A stretch of DNA of 64,000 nt, taken from positions 238,501 to 302,500 of the forward strand of contig JADJPF010000006.1 in the NCBI GenBank assembly GCA_016713405.1, read 5' to 3'. Below the pieces are notes generated by a model. It was not told where the DNA came from and ran no database searches. It saw only the letters and a program-made list of their open reading frames with translations. The stretch's first letter is position 1, and each line of letters opens with the position of its first letter. Positions 28,922 through 37,920 of the stretch are shown piece by piece. The stretch comes from Blastocatellia bacterium. Its GTDB lineage: Bacteria; Acidobacteriota; Blastocatellia; Chloracidobacteriales; JADJPF01. The position numbers were made by a program, and so were the translations under genes.

Positions 28922-30274
28922 TTAATTAGTTTTTTCCATTAAGGCAGCAAAAAAACCTTCTGTATTATCTCTATATGGAAAAGTACGTATAAACCCTTCT
29001 TTAGTAATTAAAAGTTCTGGGACTTCTGCTTTTACTAGTCGAAAGTTTTTATTTTTGCTAAGAAACTTTTCTATAACCTGTTCATTTTCTTCATATTCCA
29101 GAGAACAAGTTGAATAAATAAGCCTTCCTTTACTTTTTACTAAATTAGCACAATTACTTATAATTTCTAATTGTAACTTACTTAATTCTTCTAGTTTTTC
29201 TGGAAATAGTCGCCATTTTATTTCTGGATTATGTCTTAAAGTACCTGTCCCACTACAAGGAGCATCTACCAACACACGGTCAAATAAAATATTTTGATTG
29301 ATTGGCACATGCTTAGTTACATCACAACAGATAGAATTAATTATACTTACTCCAAGTTTCTTAGCTGTTTGTTGGATTAATTTAACTCTAGCTAAATGTA
29401 AATCTCCTGCAATAATTAAGCCTTGATTTTCCATAAGTGAAGCTATGAGAGTAGTTTTTCCACCTGGAGCAGCACAAGCATCAAAAATTCTCATTCCTTT
29501 TTCTGCTGTAACTAAATGAGCAATTAATTGAGAGGCTACATCTTGTAAATAAATTTTTCCTTCTCTAGCTAGCTTAAGTAAAATTTGACTATCACCTTCC
29601 ATCAAGCAAAAAGCTGCTTCTAATAAACTGCTTGGCTGAATAACTACATTATTTCTCTTAAGTAACTCTAATATTTGACTAGTAGTAATTTTTAAGTTAT
29701 TTACTCTAAAACATATTGGATTTGGCTTATTGTTGGATTCGGCTATTGATTGAGCAACGCTTAATCCATAATGATTTACCCAATTTTTAATCAACCAAGT
29801 AGGATGGGAATGGTTTAATGCAATTTCTTCTATAGGGTCTTGGCAGGAAATTTTTTCTTTTATCTGTAGTCTAGTAAGTTTTCTTAATACTGCATTTACA
29901 AGCCGACTAGCAGAAGCTTTGCCGCTAATTTTTGTTAAATTTACACAATCATTTACTACAGCATAATCAGGAATACGGCTTAAAAAGTGGATTTGATAAA
30001 AACCTAGACGAAGGATTATTAAAACCTCTTTATCTAGCTTATTTAACTTTAAGCCACCTATTTTTTCTAAAAAATAATCTAAGTAGCGTTCTTGTCTTAA
30101 ACTGCCTAGAACAATTTCTTGTGTTAATGAGCGATCTAAAGAAGAAAGTTTTGTGGTTAAGTTTGAGACTAAAAGGTTAGTAGCAAAAGCTTGCTCAGTC
30201 ATTACCCGCCAAAGTATTTGAAAAGCAACTTGGCGGGCAGAGCTAAGCTTGGCACAATGATTAAGGTTTTTCAT
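28922..30274 (-). CDS. rsmB: 16S rRNA (cytosine967-C5)-methyltransferase
   Basis: A 450-residue RsmB/Sun protein. Residues 1-140 are the NusB-like RNA-binding domain (SSARQVAFQILWRVMTEQAF, RIPDYAVVNDCVNLTK). The methyltransferase part has the SAM-binding RIFDACAAPGGKTTLIASLM, motif IV DAPCSGTGTLRHNPEIKW with one catalytic Cys, and motif VI IYSTCSLEYEENEQV with the second. The order and spacing are typical and the length is normal. It lies directly after the convergent DUF4388 gene and is divergently spaced from nothing on its 5' side except the small cytochrome gene, 37 bases upstream on the same strand, so the two may be co-transcribed. Confidence 0.93.
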   Translation of the reverse strand: MKNLNHCAKLSSARQVAFQILWRVMTEQAFATNLLVSNLTTKLSSLDRSLTQEIVLGSLRQERYLDYFLEKIGGLKLNKLDKEVLIILRLGFYQIHFLSRIPDYAVVNDCVNLTKISGKASASRLVNAVLRKLTRLQIKEKISCQDPIEEIALNHSHPTWLIKNWVNHYGLSVAQSIAESNNKPNPICFRVNNLKITTSQILELLKRNNVVIQPSSLLEAAFCLMEGDSQILLKLAREGKIYLQDVASQLIAHLVTAEKGMRIFDACAAPGGKTTLIASLMENQGLIIAGDLHLARVKLIQQTAKKLGVSIINSICCDVTKHVPINQNILFDRVLVDAPCSGTGTLRHNPEIKWRLFPEKLEELSKLQLEIISNCANLVKSKGRLIYSTCSLEYEENEQVIEKFLSKNKNFRLVKAEVPELLITKEGFIRTFPYRDNTEGFFAALMEKTN

Positions 30275-30310
30275 CAGCAGTTAATAAATATTAAAATTAA
30301 TACGTACAAA

Positions 30311-30625
30311 TTAATTACTAGGACTATCAGAAGCCTTATTATTTTTTACTTCTTCTTTGCTAGAATCATCAGAATAAAATTTTAACCATTTAACATCAAC
30401 AACAGGAGCTTTTCTTTCTTTCTTTTGGTCTTTTAACCAAAGACCTCGTTTATTCCAACCCTTACCACCAACATTTTTTTGATGGCAATAAGTACAATCT
30501 TTAGCATCAAAACCTAGGGCTTTTGTTTCTTTTAGAAATGGGGGGTATGCAAAAGTTTTATTATCATTAAGTAAAGTAACAGCTAAAATAACCATTGTTA
30601 TAATTGCTAACAGCTTGATTTTCAT
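30311..30625 (-). CDS. Small secreted monoheme cytochrome c-like protein
   Basis: A 104-residue exported protein. The signal peptide (KIKLLAIITMVILAVTLL ... TFAY) ends near residue 26. There is one heme-binding CTYCH at residues 44-48, so a single c-type heme is expected. The surrounding sequence, YPPFLKETKALGF and GGKGWNKRGLWL, looks like a conserved small family, but I cannot name it. A Lys/Asp/Ser-rich tail completes it. No distal Met ligand can be assigned with certainty, as the mature part contains none, so a His ligand or a five-coordinate heme is possible. It lies upstream of rsmB on the same strand. Confidence 0.65.
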   Translation of the reverse strand: MKIKLLAIITMVILAVTLLNDNKTFAYPPFLKETKALGFDAKDCTYCHQKNVGGKGWNKRGLWLKDQKKERKAPVVDVKWLKFYSDDSSKEEVKNNKASDSPSN

Positions 30626-30725
30626 AAAAGTTGCTCCATGTTTATTAAAACTTTTTGGTCAATTATAGTATTAAGATATTATTTAACAAAAAAAGTTTTC
30701 TTGATTTTCTTGATTTTGAAAGAAC

Positions 30726-31292
30726 ATGATAAAAAAATTTATTCCCTTATTATTAATGCTTTTACTTGGTTTAGCCTGTGGCCCTGTTTTTCAAGTAAAA
30801 CCTAGGTCAACGGTTAATCTTCCTGAGATAAATAATAAAACTGCTAACAGTAATTTAATACTAGAAGCAGCAATTTTGTCAGAAGATAAGACAGTAGAAA
30901 TCTTTGATGCTAATCTTTTTCTAGCAGGAATTATCCCGCTAGAAGTTAAACTAACAAATCAAAATCAAATACCTGTAAATTTTTCAGAAAAAGATTTTGC
31001 TATCTTGGACTCTAAAGGTCGTTCATTTAGTTGTATTAAGGACAAAGATGTTATAAATAAGTTGCTAGATTACTATAAAATCAAGGCTTATAACCCTTAT
31101 AGCCATGAAAAATTAAAAGAAAAATTTTTTACTCATAGCCTGTCATTAAAAGAAAGTTTTAGCTTAGATGAAACACGCCAAGGGTTACTTTACTTTAAAA
31201 TGGGTAAGGAAAAAATTGTAGGTCAAGGCTTAAAACTTAGTTTTAAGAATAAGAAAATAACTCAAGATAATTTACTTTTAACTCTAAACTAA
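30726..31292 (+). CDS. Lipoprotein of unknown function
   Basis: A 188-residue predicted lipoprotein: a hydrophobic signal of about 17 residues ends in the lipobox LGLAC. The mature part contains an immunoglobulin-like pattern of strands (LEVKLTNQNQIPVNFSEKDF, then AILDSKGRSF) of the kind used for 'ordinary' cell-surface beta domains. There is one other Cys, in RSFSC. I recognise no named family. The gene starts 100 bases from the divergent cytochrome gene and is followed at once by a strong stem-loop. A housekeeping envelope role is possible but nothing in the context points to one. Confidence 0.6.
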   Translation: MIKKFIPLLLMLLLGLACGPVFQVKPRSTVNLPEINNKTANSNLILEAAILSEDKTVEIFDANLFLAGIIPLEVKLTNQNQIPVNFSEKDFAILDSKGRSFSCIKDKDVINKLLDYYKIKAYNPYSHEKLKEKFFTHSLSLKESFSLDETRQGLLYFKMGKEKIVGQGLKLSFKNKKITQDNLLLTLN

Positions 31293-31327
31293 AGATTGAG
31301 ATTGTTTCTTAAAAACAACCTCAATCT
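31293..31327. terminator. Bidirectional terminator
   Basis: AGATTGAGATTGTTT (31293-31307) pairs with AAAACAACCTCAATCT (31312-31327), apart from a small bulge or mismatch. It is flanked by ATTAAAAAATTT on the plus side. It sits between the convergent lipoprotein gene and the LolA-like gene and can serve both. Confidence 0.7.
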
Positions 31328-31337
31328 ATTAAAAAAT

Positions 31338-32039
31338 TTAGCCTTTAACAATTTTAGTTGACTTTGGAGGAGCAAAATTATCTATTAACCCTTTTACATC
31401 AAAACTAGTATTCTTCTTTAAGTTGCTTAACTTTATAGTAGTAATATCATCATTACCTTCTACTAGGTTCTCTTGAATAGGTAGCCAGGAGCTTTGAGAA
31501 ATCCAAATATCTATGCTTTTATAAGGGCCCCCCGCCTTTGGTGTAAGATGAAGTAGTGAAGCGTCTTCGCCTTGGATTTTTTCATCTTTAACAAACTTTA
31601 CATCATAATTTGCTCTAATTGCAGAAACTGAGCCAAAAGTTATTGCTAGAGAACCAAAGGATTGGGAGCTTTTTGTACTTTTCAATGAAGTAACTAACAT
31701 TTGCTCAATAGAAGGTTGGTAAAACTTTAGCTGATCTCCTGTAATAACGACTGTCTTTTTTGTAGGATTGCTAATATCTATTCTTAATTTTACTGCCCCA
31801 TTTTTGCCAGGTAGATAGTAAAGTTGACCTGTTTCTACTGGATCATCTATTCCTATTTGAGTATTTTTCTTTTGTTGCCAAATATTTGCTACTAAAGAGT
31901 TTAGACTTTTTCCAACTACCTCCATTTGTGCTAAAACGGCTTCGGCACCTTTTACATTTGCTGATGCACTAGGAGAAATTCCTATCATAGAAAAAGTTAA
32001 TAATAAACATATTAAAAAGGATAAAACTATTTTTCTCAT
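31338..32039 (-). CDS. LolA-like outer-membrane lipoprotein carrier protein
   Basis: A 233-residue periplasmic protein with a signal peptide ending near PSASAN. The fold pattern is that of LolA: a helix (AEAVLAQMEVVGKSLNSLVA), then antiparallel strands GQLYYLPGKNGAVKLRIDI, VITGDQLKFYQPSIEQMLV, and the late segment IDIWISQSSWLPIQENLVEG, where 'W.d..tglPvq....d' is a LolA/LolB-superfamily pattern. It would shuttle lipoproteins from an inner-membrane ABC extractor to the outer membrane. It is the last gene of a minus-strand cluster with an FtsX permease, a LolD-like ATPase and a second LolA/LolB-like lipoprotein, which supports the call. True substrate handling is not shown. Confidence 0.7.
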   Translation of the reverse strand: MRKIVLSFLICLLLTFSMIGISPSASANVKGAEAVLAQMEVVGKSLNSLVANIWQQKKNTQIGIDDPVETGQLYYLPGKNGAVKLRIDISNPTKKTVVITGDQLKFYQPSIEQMLVTSLKSTKSSQSFGSLAITFGSVSAIRANYDVKFVKDEKIQGEDASLLHLTPKAGGPYKSIDIWISQSSWLPIQENLVEGNDDITTIKLSNLKKNTSFDVKGLIDNFAPPKSTKIVKG

Positions 32040-32081
32040 TTATACTATCTCCACAAACTAATTATTTATAATTAATATAGC

Positions 32082-32453
32082 CTACTCAAACCAAACACGA
32101 TAACCATTGATTTGATTGTCTTTGTCTTGGTTTTTTGTATTGTTTTCAACGCTATCAATCTCCACACGTTTAATTGTCATCTTGCGTTGGTAGCGTTTTG
32201 CTAGTACATCTGATAGTAGATCACTTAATCTAGTATGTTGACTAGCAACCTGTGTTATTTCATTAGTTGAAATATAAGTGCGTTGGGTTTGCACGGTGTT
32301 TTTTATTGGATCATTAGAATGCCGTTCATCTAAAAATCTATTTGGAGTAAAAAAGATAAAGGCAAGAATAACAACACAAAGTATGTCATACTGCCAACTA
32401 CCTCGCTCATAAGACCATAGGATAATACTTTTAATAACACTGAATATTTTCAT
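32082..32453 (-). CDS. Small membrane protein of the Lol-like cluster
   Basis: A 123-residue protein with one membrane segment at about residues 21-37 (YDILCVVILAFIFFTP), preceded by WSYERGSWQ. The C-terminal part is outside and contains a periplasmic-looking helix (LSDLLSDVLAKRYQRKMTIKRVE). I do not recognise a named family; the W-S-Y-E-R-G-x-W-Q-Y-D segment looks like a conserved motif. It lies 8 bases after the LolD-like ATPase gene and 42 bases before the LolA-like gene, so it may be an accessory part of the lipoprotein-sorting machine. Confidence 0.6.
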   Translation of the reverse strand: MKIFSVIKSIILWSYERGSWQYDILCVVILAFIFFTPNRFLDERHSNDPIKNTVQTQRTYISTNEITQVASQHTRLSDLLSDVLAKRYQRKMTIKRVEIDSVENNTKNQDKDNQINGYRVWFE

Positions 32454-32461
32454 AACTTTAA

Positions 32462-33139
32462 CTAATTCACTATTTGCCCATCCCGCATATTTACAACACG
32501 TTGAGCAACAGCCGAGGCTTCTGGGCTATGTGTAATCATTATAATAGTTTGACCAAATTTGCTATTTAGCTCTTGCAGCATTTTCAACACAATTTGGGAA
32601 TTTTCACTATCTAAATTTCCTGTTGGTTCATCAGCTAGCACAATTGCAGGATGTCCAACTAAAGCACGAGCAATAGCAACTCTTTGTTGTTCTCCGCCTG
32701 AGAGTTCAAGCGGTTTATGATGGAGCCGACTTTCTAAATTTAGCAACCGTAAGATTTCTGTACGACGGGCAAAATCATTTTTATGATTCCCGTTCATTCT
32801 AATTTTTTCAGCTAAACTAATATTACCTTCAGCACTTAAAGTAGGGAAAAGGTTAAATTTTTGGAAAACAAAACCAATTTTACGCCGTCTTACTTCTGTT
32901 CGGTCGCCATCGCTCATTTTTGCTAGATCTTCGCCATCAATTATAACGCTACCTGAAGTAGGCTTTAACATCCCACCCAAAATATGTAGCATTGTTGATT
33001 TACCACAACCTGAAGGCCCCATTATGGCAACAAATTCCCCTTCATTTACATTTAAGTTAACACCTCTTAAGGCATTTACTGGGACTTTGCCAATTACATA
33101 AGTCATTTTTAAATCTATAGTTTGAAGTATTGTTTTCAT
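32462..33139 (-). CDS. ABC transporter ATP-binding protein (LolD/MacB type)
   Basis: A 225-residue ATPase. Walker A GPSGCGKST lies at about residues 41-49, the Q-loop at about KFNLF, the signature LSGGEQQRVAIARALVG at about 140-156 and Walker B IVLADEPTGNLDSE at about 160-173, with the His switch in MITHS. The N-terminal segment (TVYVIGKVPVNALRGVNL-like) is that of the MacB/LolD/FtsE class. It lies 5 bases after the FtsX permease gene, so the two form a transporter. Given the adjacent LolA-like gene, lipoprotein release from the inner membrane is the best guess; macrolide- or peptide-type export remains possible. Confidence 0.88.
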   Translation of the reverse strand: MKTILQTIDLKMTYVIGKVPVNALRGVNLNVNEGEFVAIMGPSGCGKSTMLHILGGMLKPTSGSVIIDGEDLAKMSDGDRTEVRRRKIGFVFQKFNLFPTLSAEGNISLAEKIRMNGNHKNDFARRTEILRLLNLESRLHHKPLELSGGEQQRVAIARALVGHPAIVLADEPTGNLDSENSQIVLKMLQELNSKFGQTIIMITHSPEASAVAQRVVNMRDGQIVN

Positions 33140-33144
33140 CTTTT

Positions 33145-34245
33145 TTATTCGTAACTTAGAGCTTTAACAGGGTCTTGATTAGCAACTCGTAGGGCTGGAT
33201 AAAGCGCGCCTATTACACCACTACTTAGCCCAACTATTGCAGCATAGAGTAACCACTCTGGCTCTAAATCTATGATTAATGAAGTGTTTTTTATTATTAA
33301 CCATCTGCCAGTTAACGCAACTGCGTAACCTAGTAAAACACCTAGTACACTAATTAATAAAGCTTCCTTTTCAATCTCAGCAATAATAAAGAATTTTGAA
33401 GCTCCTAAGCTTTTTAAGATACCTATTTCTCTAGTTCTTTCTGTAATTGTTGTATACATAGCCAGCATAATTACTAGTACACTAATAACTAATGCTACTA
33501 CTACTACAGCTTTAACAAAGATGTTAATAGCGGGTAAACCCTTTTCATAAAGCCCTTGTATTTCACGAGTAAAAAGTATTTTATTACCTGGCAAAGCGGC
33601 TAAGATATTTTCAGCTACTTTTTCTTCAGTATCTGTAGCTAGACATTTAACATAAACCAGGCTGCAACGCTCTTTTGAACCTAAAAGCTCTTGCATAACA
33701 GAAAGTTTAATTTTTATTCTTGCACCAATTTCTGGTTGATAAACTCCTGCAATGCGAAAACTACGTCCAAAAAGGTCTATTTTATCGCCTAGTTTAACTT
33801 TTCTATCTCGACAATAAATCGGATCTACTAACACTTCATCATCTGCAACTAAGGGCTGTCCTTCAGTAACTTTTAGAGAAGTAACTTTTTGATAACTCTC
33901 CATCTCAATACCTTCTACCATTTCCATACCAAAACTTTGGTTAGAGGGTTTTAAGTATTGCCCTACTGGGCTAACAGCCGAAACTCCTGAAACTTCTGCT
34001 ATTTTAGTGCTGTATTGTACTGGTAGAGATAATACTGAGCTAGTACCAGGGCCATAATTATTAGGACGTGTAAAAAGAATTTCTGCTCCAACATTAGAAT
34101 TACGCCGCCCTTGTTCTTGCAAAACACCATGGGAGAGACCTACCATTAAAATTACTAGTACAATCCCCAGTGCTACACCTACAACACTAATTAATGTTCT
34201 TACAGGTCGTTGACGTAAATTAGCAGTAACTAAACTTTTACTCAT
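33145..34245 (-). CDS. ABC transporter permease, FtsX/LolC-E type
   Basis: A 366-residue permease with four membrane segments: one at about 17-38 (LISVVGVALGIVLVILMVGL), a periplasmic MacB_PCD domain of about 200 residues, and three at about 245-360, with the FtsX motif TERTREIGILKSLGASKFFI between. The domain order is that of LolC/E and MacB permeases. Only one permease gene is seen, so the complex would be a homodimer with two copies of the ATPase. The gene is 5 bases upstream of that ATPase gene. The start at 34245 fits the usual short cytoplasmic N-terminus of the family. Confidence 0.85.
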   Translation of the reverse strand: MSKSLVTANLRQRPVRTLISVVGVALGIVLVILMVGLSHGVLQEQGRRNSNVGAEILFTRPNNYGPGTSSVLSLPVQYSTKIAEVSGVSAVSPVGQYLKPSNQSFGMEMVEGIEMESYQKVTSLKVTEGQPLVADDEVLVDPIYCRDRKVKLGDKIDLFGRSFRIAGVYQPEIGARIKIKLSVMQELLGSKERCSLVYVKCLATDTEEKVAENILAALPGNKILFTREIQGLYEKGLPAINIFVKAVVVVALVISVLVIMLAMYTTITERTREIGILKSLGASKFFIIAEIEKEALLISVLGVLLGYAVALTGRWLIIKNTSLIIDLEPEWLLYAAIVGLSSGVIGALYPALRVANQDPVKALSYE

Positions 34246-34367
34246 TAAACCCTCTAGGAAAAGATATTTTGCTATCTTTAAGATCCATTGTTTTTGTCAA
34301 CTTTTGAACGTTAGTAAATCAAAAACCTTGCAAGGTAAAAAATAAATTTTTGCAAATTTTAATAGAT

Positions 34368-35366
34368 TTAAGAAGCGTCTAAGTCTTTTTCTGGTAGTTT
34401 TTGCGTATTTTCCAAAAAGAATGCTTTTTTATCTATAGGATTATTTTCTTTAGTATCATCAAAATTTAGCTCTAATATATAGTTATCTCTAGCCCTAATT
34501 ATTTCTACAGCTTGAGGAAAGCTAGTTTTACCAATTGCTTTATATTTCTTATAACTAACCTCAGAAACCAATGCACCTTGACCATTAAAAATCTGCATAT
34601 GTGCTAAAGGTAAGTTGCTTTGAGTCCGATCAAACCAAAATTGTTTTACAAGCTTTAACTCTGTTTCATTTATTTTTTCAAGTAAGTATAAAACTTGATA
34701 GGTTCTTAAGACTGTTTTTGGAGTTTGTCCAACAACATTATCAACTTCTTGGCGAGTTAAATCAGAAACAAAATATTGAAAGCTATCATTAGCTTCTATT
34801 GGCTTAACTAAAATTGCTTCTGTAATATGTTGTGGTCGAATACGAGCAATTGAGCTTATTTGTTGTTGCTGTTGCTGTTTTTTTTCATTGGGATCAGGTG
34901 ATATATTGTCTACTTGCTCATTATAATTACGGTCATTGCTACCTACTAAAAAGCGTCGATACTCATCAGGAAAATAAACAGCAATACGAAACTTTTCACC
35001 ATCAGAGGTCATATCAGCAATATTTTGCTTTGTAATAGGTACACGAACAAGCAAACGGATTTGTTCAGGCCGTTGAAGTACAACTAGAGCATCAGCCGGA
35101 CGATATGGCTCGATTTTTCCTTCTGTAGAAAGTTTTAAGTCAGTTAGCTTAAGAGAAGCATTTCCAGTAACTGAGTTTACTTCTGTTAAAGTATTTATTT
35201 TTTCAATTAATGTTGCTGCTGGCAAGCGGTCATAAGTTTTAAGCAAAGTAGCAGCACTTTTGGTTGTTTTTGCACTAATACAACCACTAGCAAATAGGGC
35301 CAGCAAAAGAAAAAATATAAGATTTTTGTTGGGCTTTATCTGAGGCCAGGCAGGCCAATAACGCAT
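34368..35366 (-). CDS. LolA/LolB-like lipoprotein
   Basis: A 332-residue lipoprotein: signal FFLLLALFASGC with a perfect lipobox (ASGC), after a charged N-terminus. The body has the strand pattern of the LolA/LolB superfamily (GNASLKLTDLKLSTEGKIEP, ADALVVLQRPEQIRLLVRVP, LELNFDD near the end), like other DUF4292-type lipoproteins. A run of seven or so Gln (KKQQQQQQIS) lies at about residue 165. It may act as the outer-membrane acceptor for the LolA-like carrier encoded downstream. It is separated from the permease by 122 bases, so it may have its own promoter. The family call is moderate. Confidence 0.6.
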   Translation of the reverse strand: MRYWPAWPQIKPNKNLIFFLLLALFASGCISAKTTKSAATLLKTYDRLPAATLIEKINTLTEVNSVTGNASLKLTDLKLSTEGKIEPYRPADALVVLQRPEQIRLLVRVPITKQNIADMTSDGEKFRIAVYFPDEYRRFLVGSNDRNYNEQVDNISPDPNEKKQQQQQQISSIARIRPQHITEAILVKPIEANDSFQYFVSDLTRQEVDNVVGQTPKTVLRTYQVLYLLEKINETELKLVKQFWFDRTQSNLPLAHMQIFNGQGALVSEVSYKKYKAIGKTSFPQAVEIIRARDNYILELNFDDTKENNPIDKKAFFLENTQKLPEKDLDAS

Positions 35367-35478
35367 ATTTTAACCTATAGTAGCAGTAAAAATTTATCCA
35401 GCGGATACAAATATGCAAGATTAACAAAAGCCTTCTTAGCTTGTCAAACTAGTTTTCAAGTTATATCTATAAAGTAAA

Positions 35479-35512
35479 ATTGCCTGCAACTAATTAAAAT
35501 TACAGGCAATTA
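35479..35512 (-). terminator. Stem-loop after the S9 peptidase gene
   Basis: AATTGCCTG (from 35478) and CAGGCAATT (35503-35511) form a 9-bp stem, with a 16-base A/T loop. On the minus strand it is followed by TTACTTT. It lies about 30 bases after the stop of the S9 peptidase gene and probably ends that transcript. Confidence 0.5.
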
Positions 35513-35543
35513 ATTATAGATTTAATTATTATCTGGTTAACTA

Positions 35544-37575
35544 CTATTTGTTTAAGTGAGTTTCAAACCAGTTAAGTACAGTGCCATACCAAAGCTCGCT
35601 ATTTTGTGGCTTTAAGATCCAGTGGCCCTCATCAGGGAAATAAAGTAAGCGAGATGGGACATCCATTCTTTGTAGAGCGGTAAAAAGCTGTATTCCTTCT
35701 CCAACAGGTACACGATAATCCAATTCACCATGAATAACTAAAGTAGGAGTCTTAAAGTTTTTTACAAAATTACTTGGAGAATATTTTTCATAAAGATCTC
35801 GATTAGTCCAAGGTGTTCCCTTAAATTCCCAGTCTGTAAACCAAAGTTCTTCGGTTGCTCCATACATACTAACTAAATTATAAACCCCAACATGAGAAAC
35901 TAAAGCTTTGAAACGGTTAGTATGCCCAAGTATCCAATTAACCATATAACCACCAAAAGACCCTCCAGCAGCACCAATCCGGTTTTGATCAACAAAACCT
36001 AAAGAAATTGTCTGATCTACCGCGCTCATTATATCTTGATAACATTTACCGCCCCAATCCCCACTAATTTCATCTGTAAACTTTTGTCCATAACCAATAC
36101 TTCCACGTGGATTAGGCATTAGAACTACATAGCCAGCCGAGGTATAAATATTTGCATTCCAGCGATAGCCAAAATTATGTTCCCAAGCACCTTGTGGGCC
36201 ACCATGAATTAAAACTACCATAGGATATTTTTTTCCAGGTTGAAACCCAATCGGCTTAAGTAAAATAGAATGTACTTTTGCACCATCCGCAGGGCTAGTG
36301 CTATAAATATCTTCACCTTCAACTAGTTGGCGTTTAGAAAGTAGTTCCTTATTATGGTCAGTAAGTTGTTTTTCTGCTAAATTTTCTGTTCTAAGTAGAA
36401 AAACTTCACTAGGCTGTGTCATAGAACTACGAGAAAAAACTAGTCTATTTCCTTCTGAGCTAATAGAAAGTTCGCCATTACAAGTTTTATCAACTATTTT
36501 CTTGATTTCTAAAGTAGTTACATCAATTGTATAGATTGGAATATAGCCATTGTCTATAGCTGTAAAGTAGATTTTTTTGCTGTCTGGTGCCCAAACCATT
36601 TCTTCTATTGAACGGTCTAAGCTTTCGCTAATGCTACGAGTCTTGCCACTAGCACGGTCATAGAGCATAAGTCTTGAACGATCAGCTTCAAAACCTGCTC
36701 TTTCTTGTGAACGATAAGCAATAAAGCGTCCATCAGGAGAATAACTTGGGCTAACATCTGAACCTAAAGACGTAGAAATTTTCTTTGCCTCTCCACCTTT
36801 TATAGAAACAATAAATAGCTCATTGTTTGTACTAATAGCTTCTACTTTATCGGTATTACGAGAAAAACAAACTTCTTTGCCATCAGGAGAAAAAGCATAA
36901 TTATCCGGGCCCACCTAAAGAAAATGGTGGGGTGTCAAAGTCACCTGGTGTTAAATCCTCTGCTGCACCACCACTAGAAGAAACAATAAATAAATGGCTA
37001 CGTTTGCCTTCCTTCCAGCTATTCCAATGACGGTAAAGCAACCGATCAGCAATTTTAGCTTTTACTTTGCTATTTTCTGCTTCCTCTAATTTTTTCTTAT
37101 TACATTCATCTGTTTTACATTCTGGATAAATTTCTGAAGTAAAAAGTAGATGTTTAGAATCTGGCTACCAAACTAAATCTGCTGCTTCTGTAGAAATAGT
37201 GGTCAATTTTTGATTAGTTTTAGTTTCAACATTATAAGTCCAAATTTGACTTGCTCCATCACGTGATGAAATAAAGGCTAGCTGTTTACCATCTGCTGAC
37301 CAACGTGGACGACCTTCTTTACCTGCACTTTCTGCCAACACTTCCACGCTTCCATCAGCAACCGTAGTTAAATGAATTTGGCTAGTTCGCTTATTAGTAT
37401 CTCGATCATAAGTTGTTACTACATAAGCAACTGTCTTACCATCTGGAGAAACTTGAGGATCTCCTACCCGCTTAAACTTAAATAAATCATTTACTTTTAA
37501 GCCTGTTGGAGCTTGCGCACTTGCAACTAAGGCTAAAGCTAGCATTAAAGCTAGTACAGAAAACAATCTTTTCAT
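35544..37575 (-). pseudogene. Secreted S9 family peptidase (acylaminoacyl-peptidase/DPP-like), broken in two places
   Basis: A prolyl-oligopeptidase-family enzyme with a signal peptide (LALMLALALVASAQA), a propeller domain with 'FSPDGK'-type repeats (VSPDGKTVAYV, AFSPDGKEVCF, YSPDGRFIAYR) and a C-terminal hydrolase domain. The triad is complete: GAAGGSFGGYMVN, the Asp in HGELDYRVP and the His in DEGHWILKP. The reading frame is broken by an in-frame TAG at 37165-37167, in the conserved W-x-P-D-S, and by one extra base in GGGCCC at 36907-36912, which ends the upstream frame just before LGGPDNYAF. The intact protein would have about 677 residues. Since all catalytic residues persist, errors or very recent inactivation are likely. 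Confidence 0.82.
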
Positions 37576-37707
37576 ATGCTCTCCTTACGTATAATAAATA
37601 TAGTATTGCAATAGATATTAATTAGATAAAATCTTATGATTTGTAATTATTTGTAATTAAATACAGCATAACTTAAGTAATATAGCAATTTTATATTCTT
37701 AACTCTT

Positions 37708-37888
37708 AAGCCCCAGAGGGGCGAAAGATATGTAGCGTAGGGCGCAAGCCCCATATGCGCGAACTTAAGAAATAAGTTATTTATAATGAATAAATAACAC
37801 AAATCTTAGCTCTGAAGGAGCGTAAGATATATTTCCTAGGGCTTGCGCCTTAGGCTACAATTATTTCGCCCTTTCAGGGCTTAAGATT
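37708..37888. repeat. REP-like palindromic repeat cluster B
   Basis: A direct copy AAGCCCCAGAGGGGCGAAA starts at 37708. An inverted copy at 37864-37888 reads CTTAAGCCCTGAAAGGGCGAAA on the minus strand. A degenerate copy, ATCTTAGCTCTGAAGGAGCG, lies at 37802-37821. Between them, TAGCGTAGGGCGCAAGCCC (from 37732) is an inverted partner of GGGCTTGCGCC (37839-37849) plus TTAGGCTAC. The whole cluster therefore is a nested inverted repeat filling the 345-base gap between the S9 peptidase and hybrid kinase genes. It belongs to the same family as 13632-13768. Confidence 0.75.
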
Positions 37889-37920
37889 CAAAAATATAAG
37901 TTTACTTTGTTTACAGTGTA

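Noticed and set aside
34859..34882. CAA/CAG repeat in the LolA/B-like lipoprotein as a phase-variation tract
   Set aside because: The unit is three bases, so length changes would keep frame; it simply encodes a Gln run.
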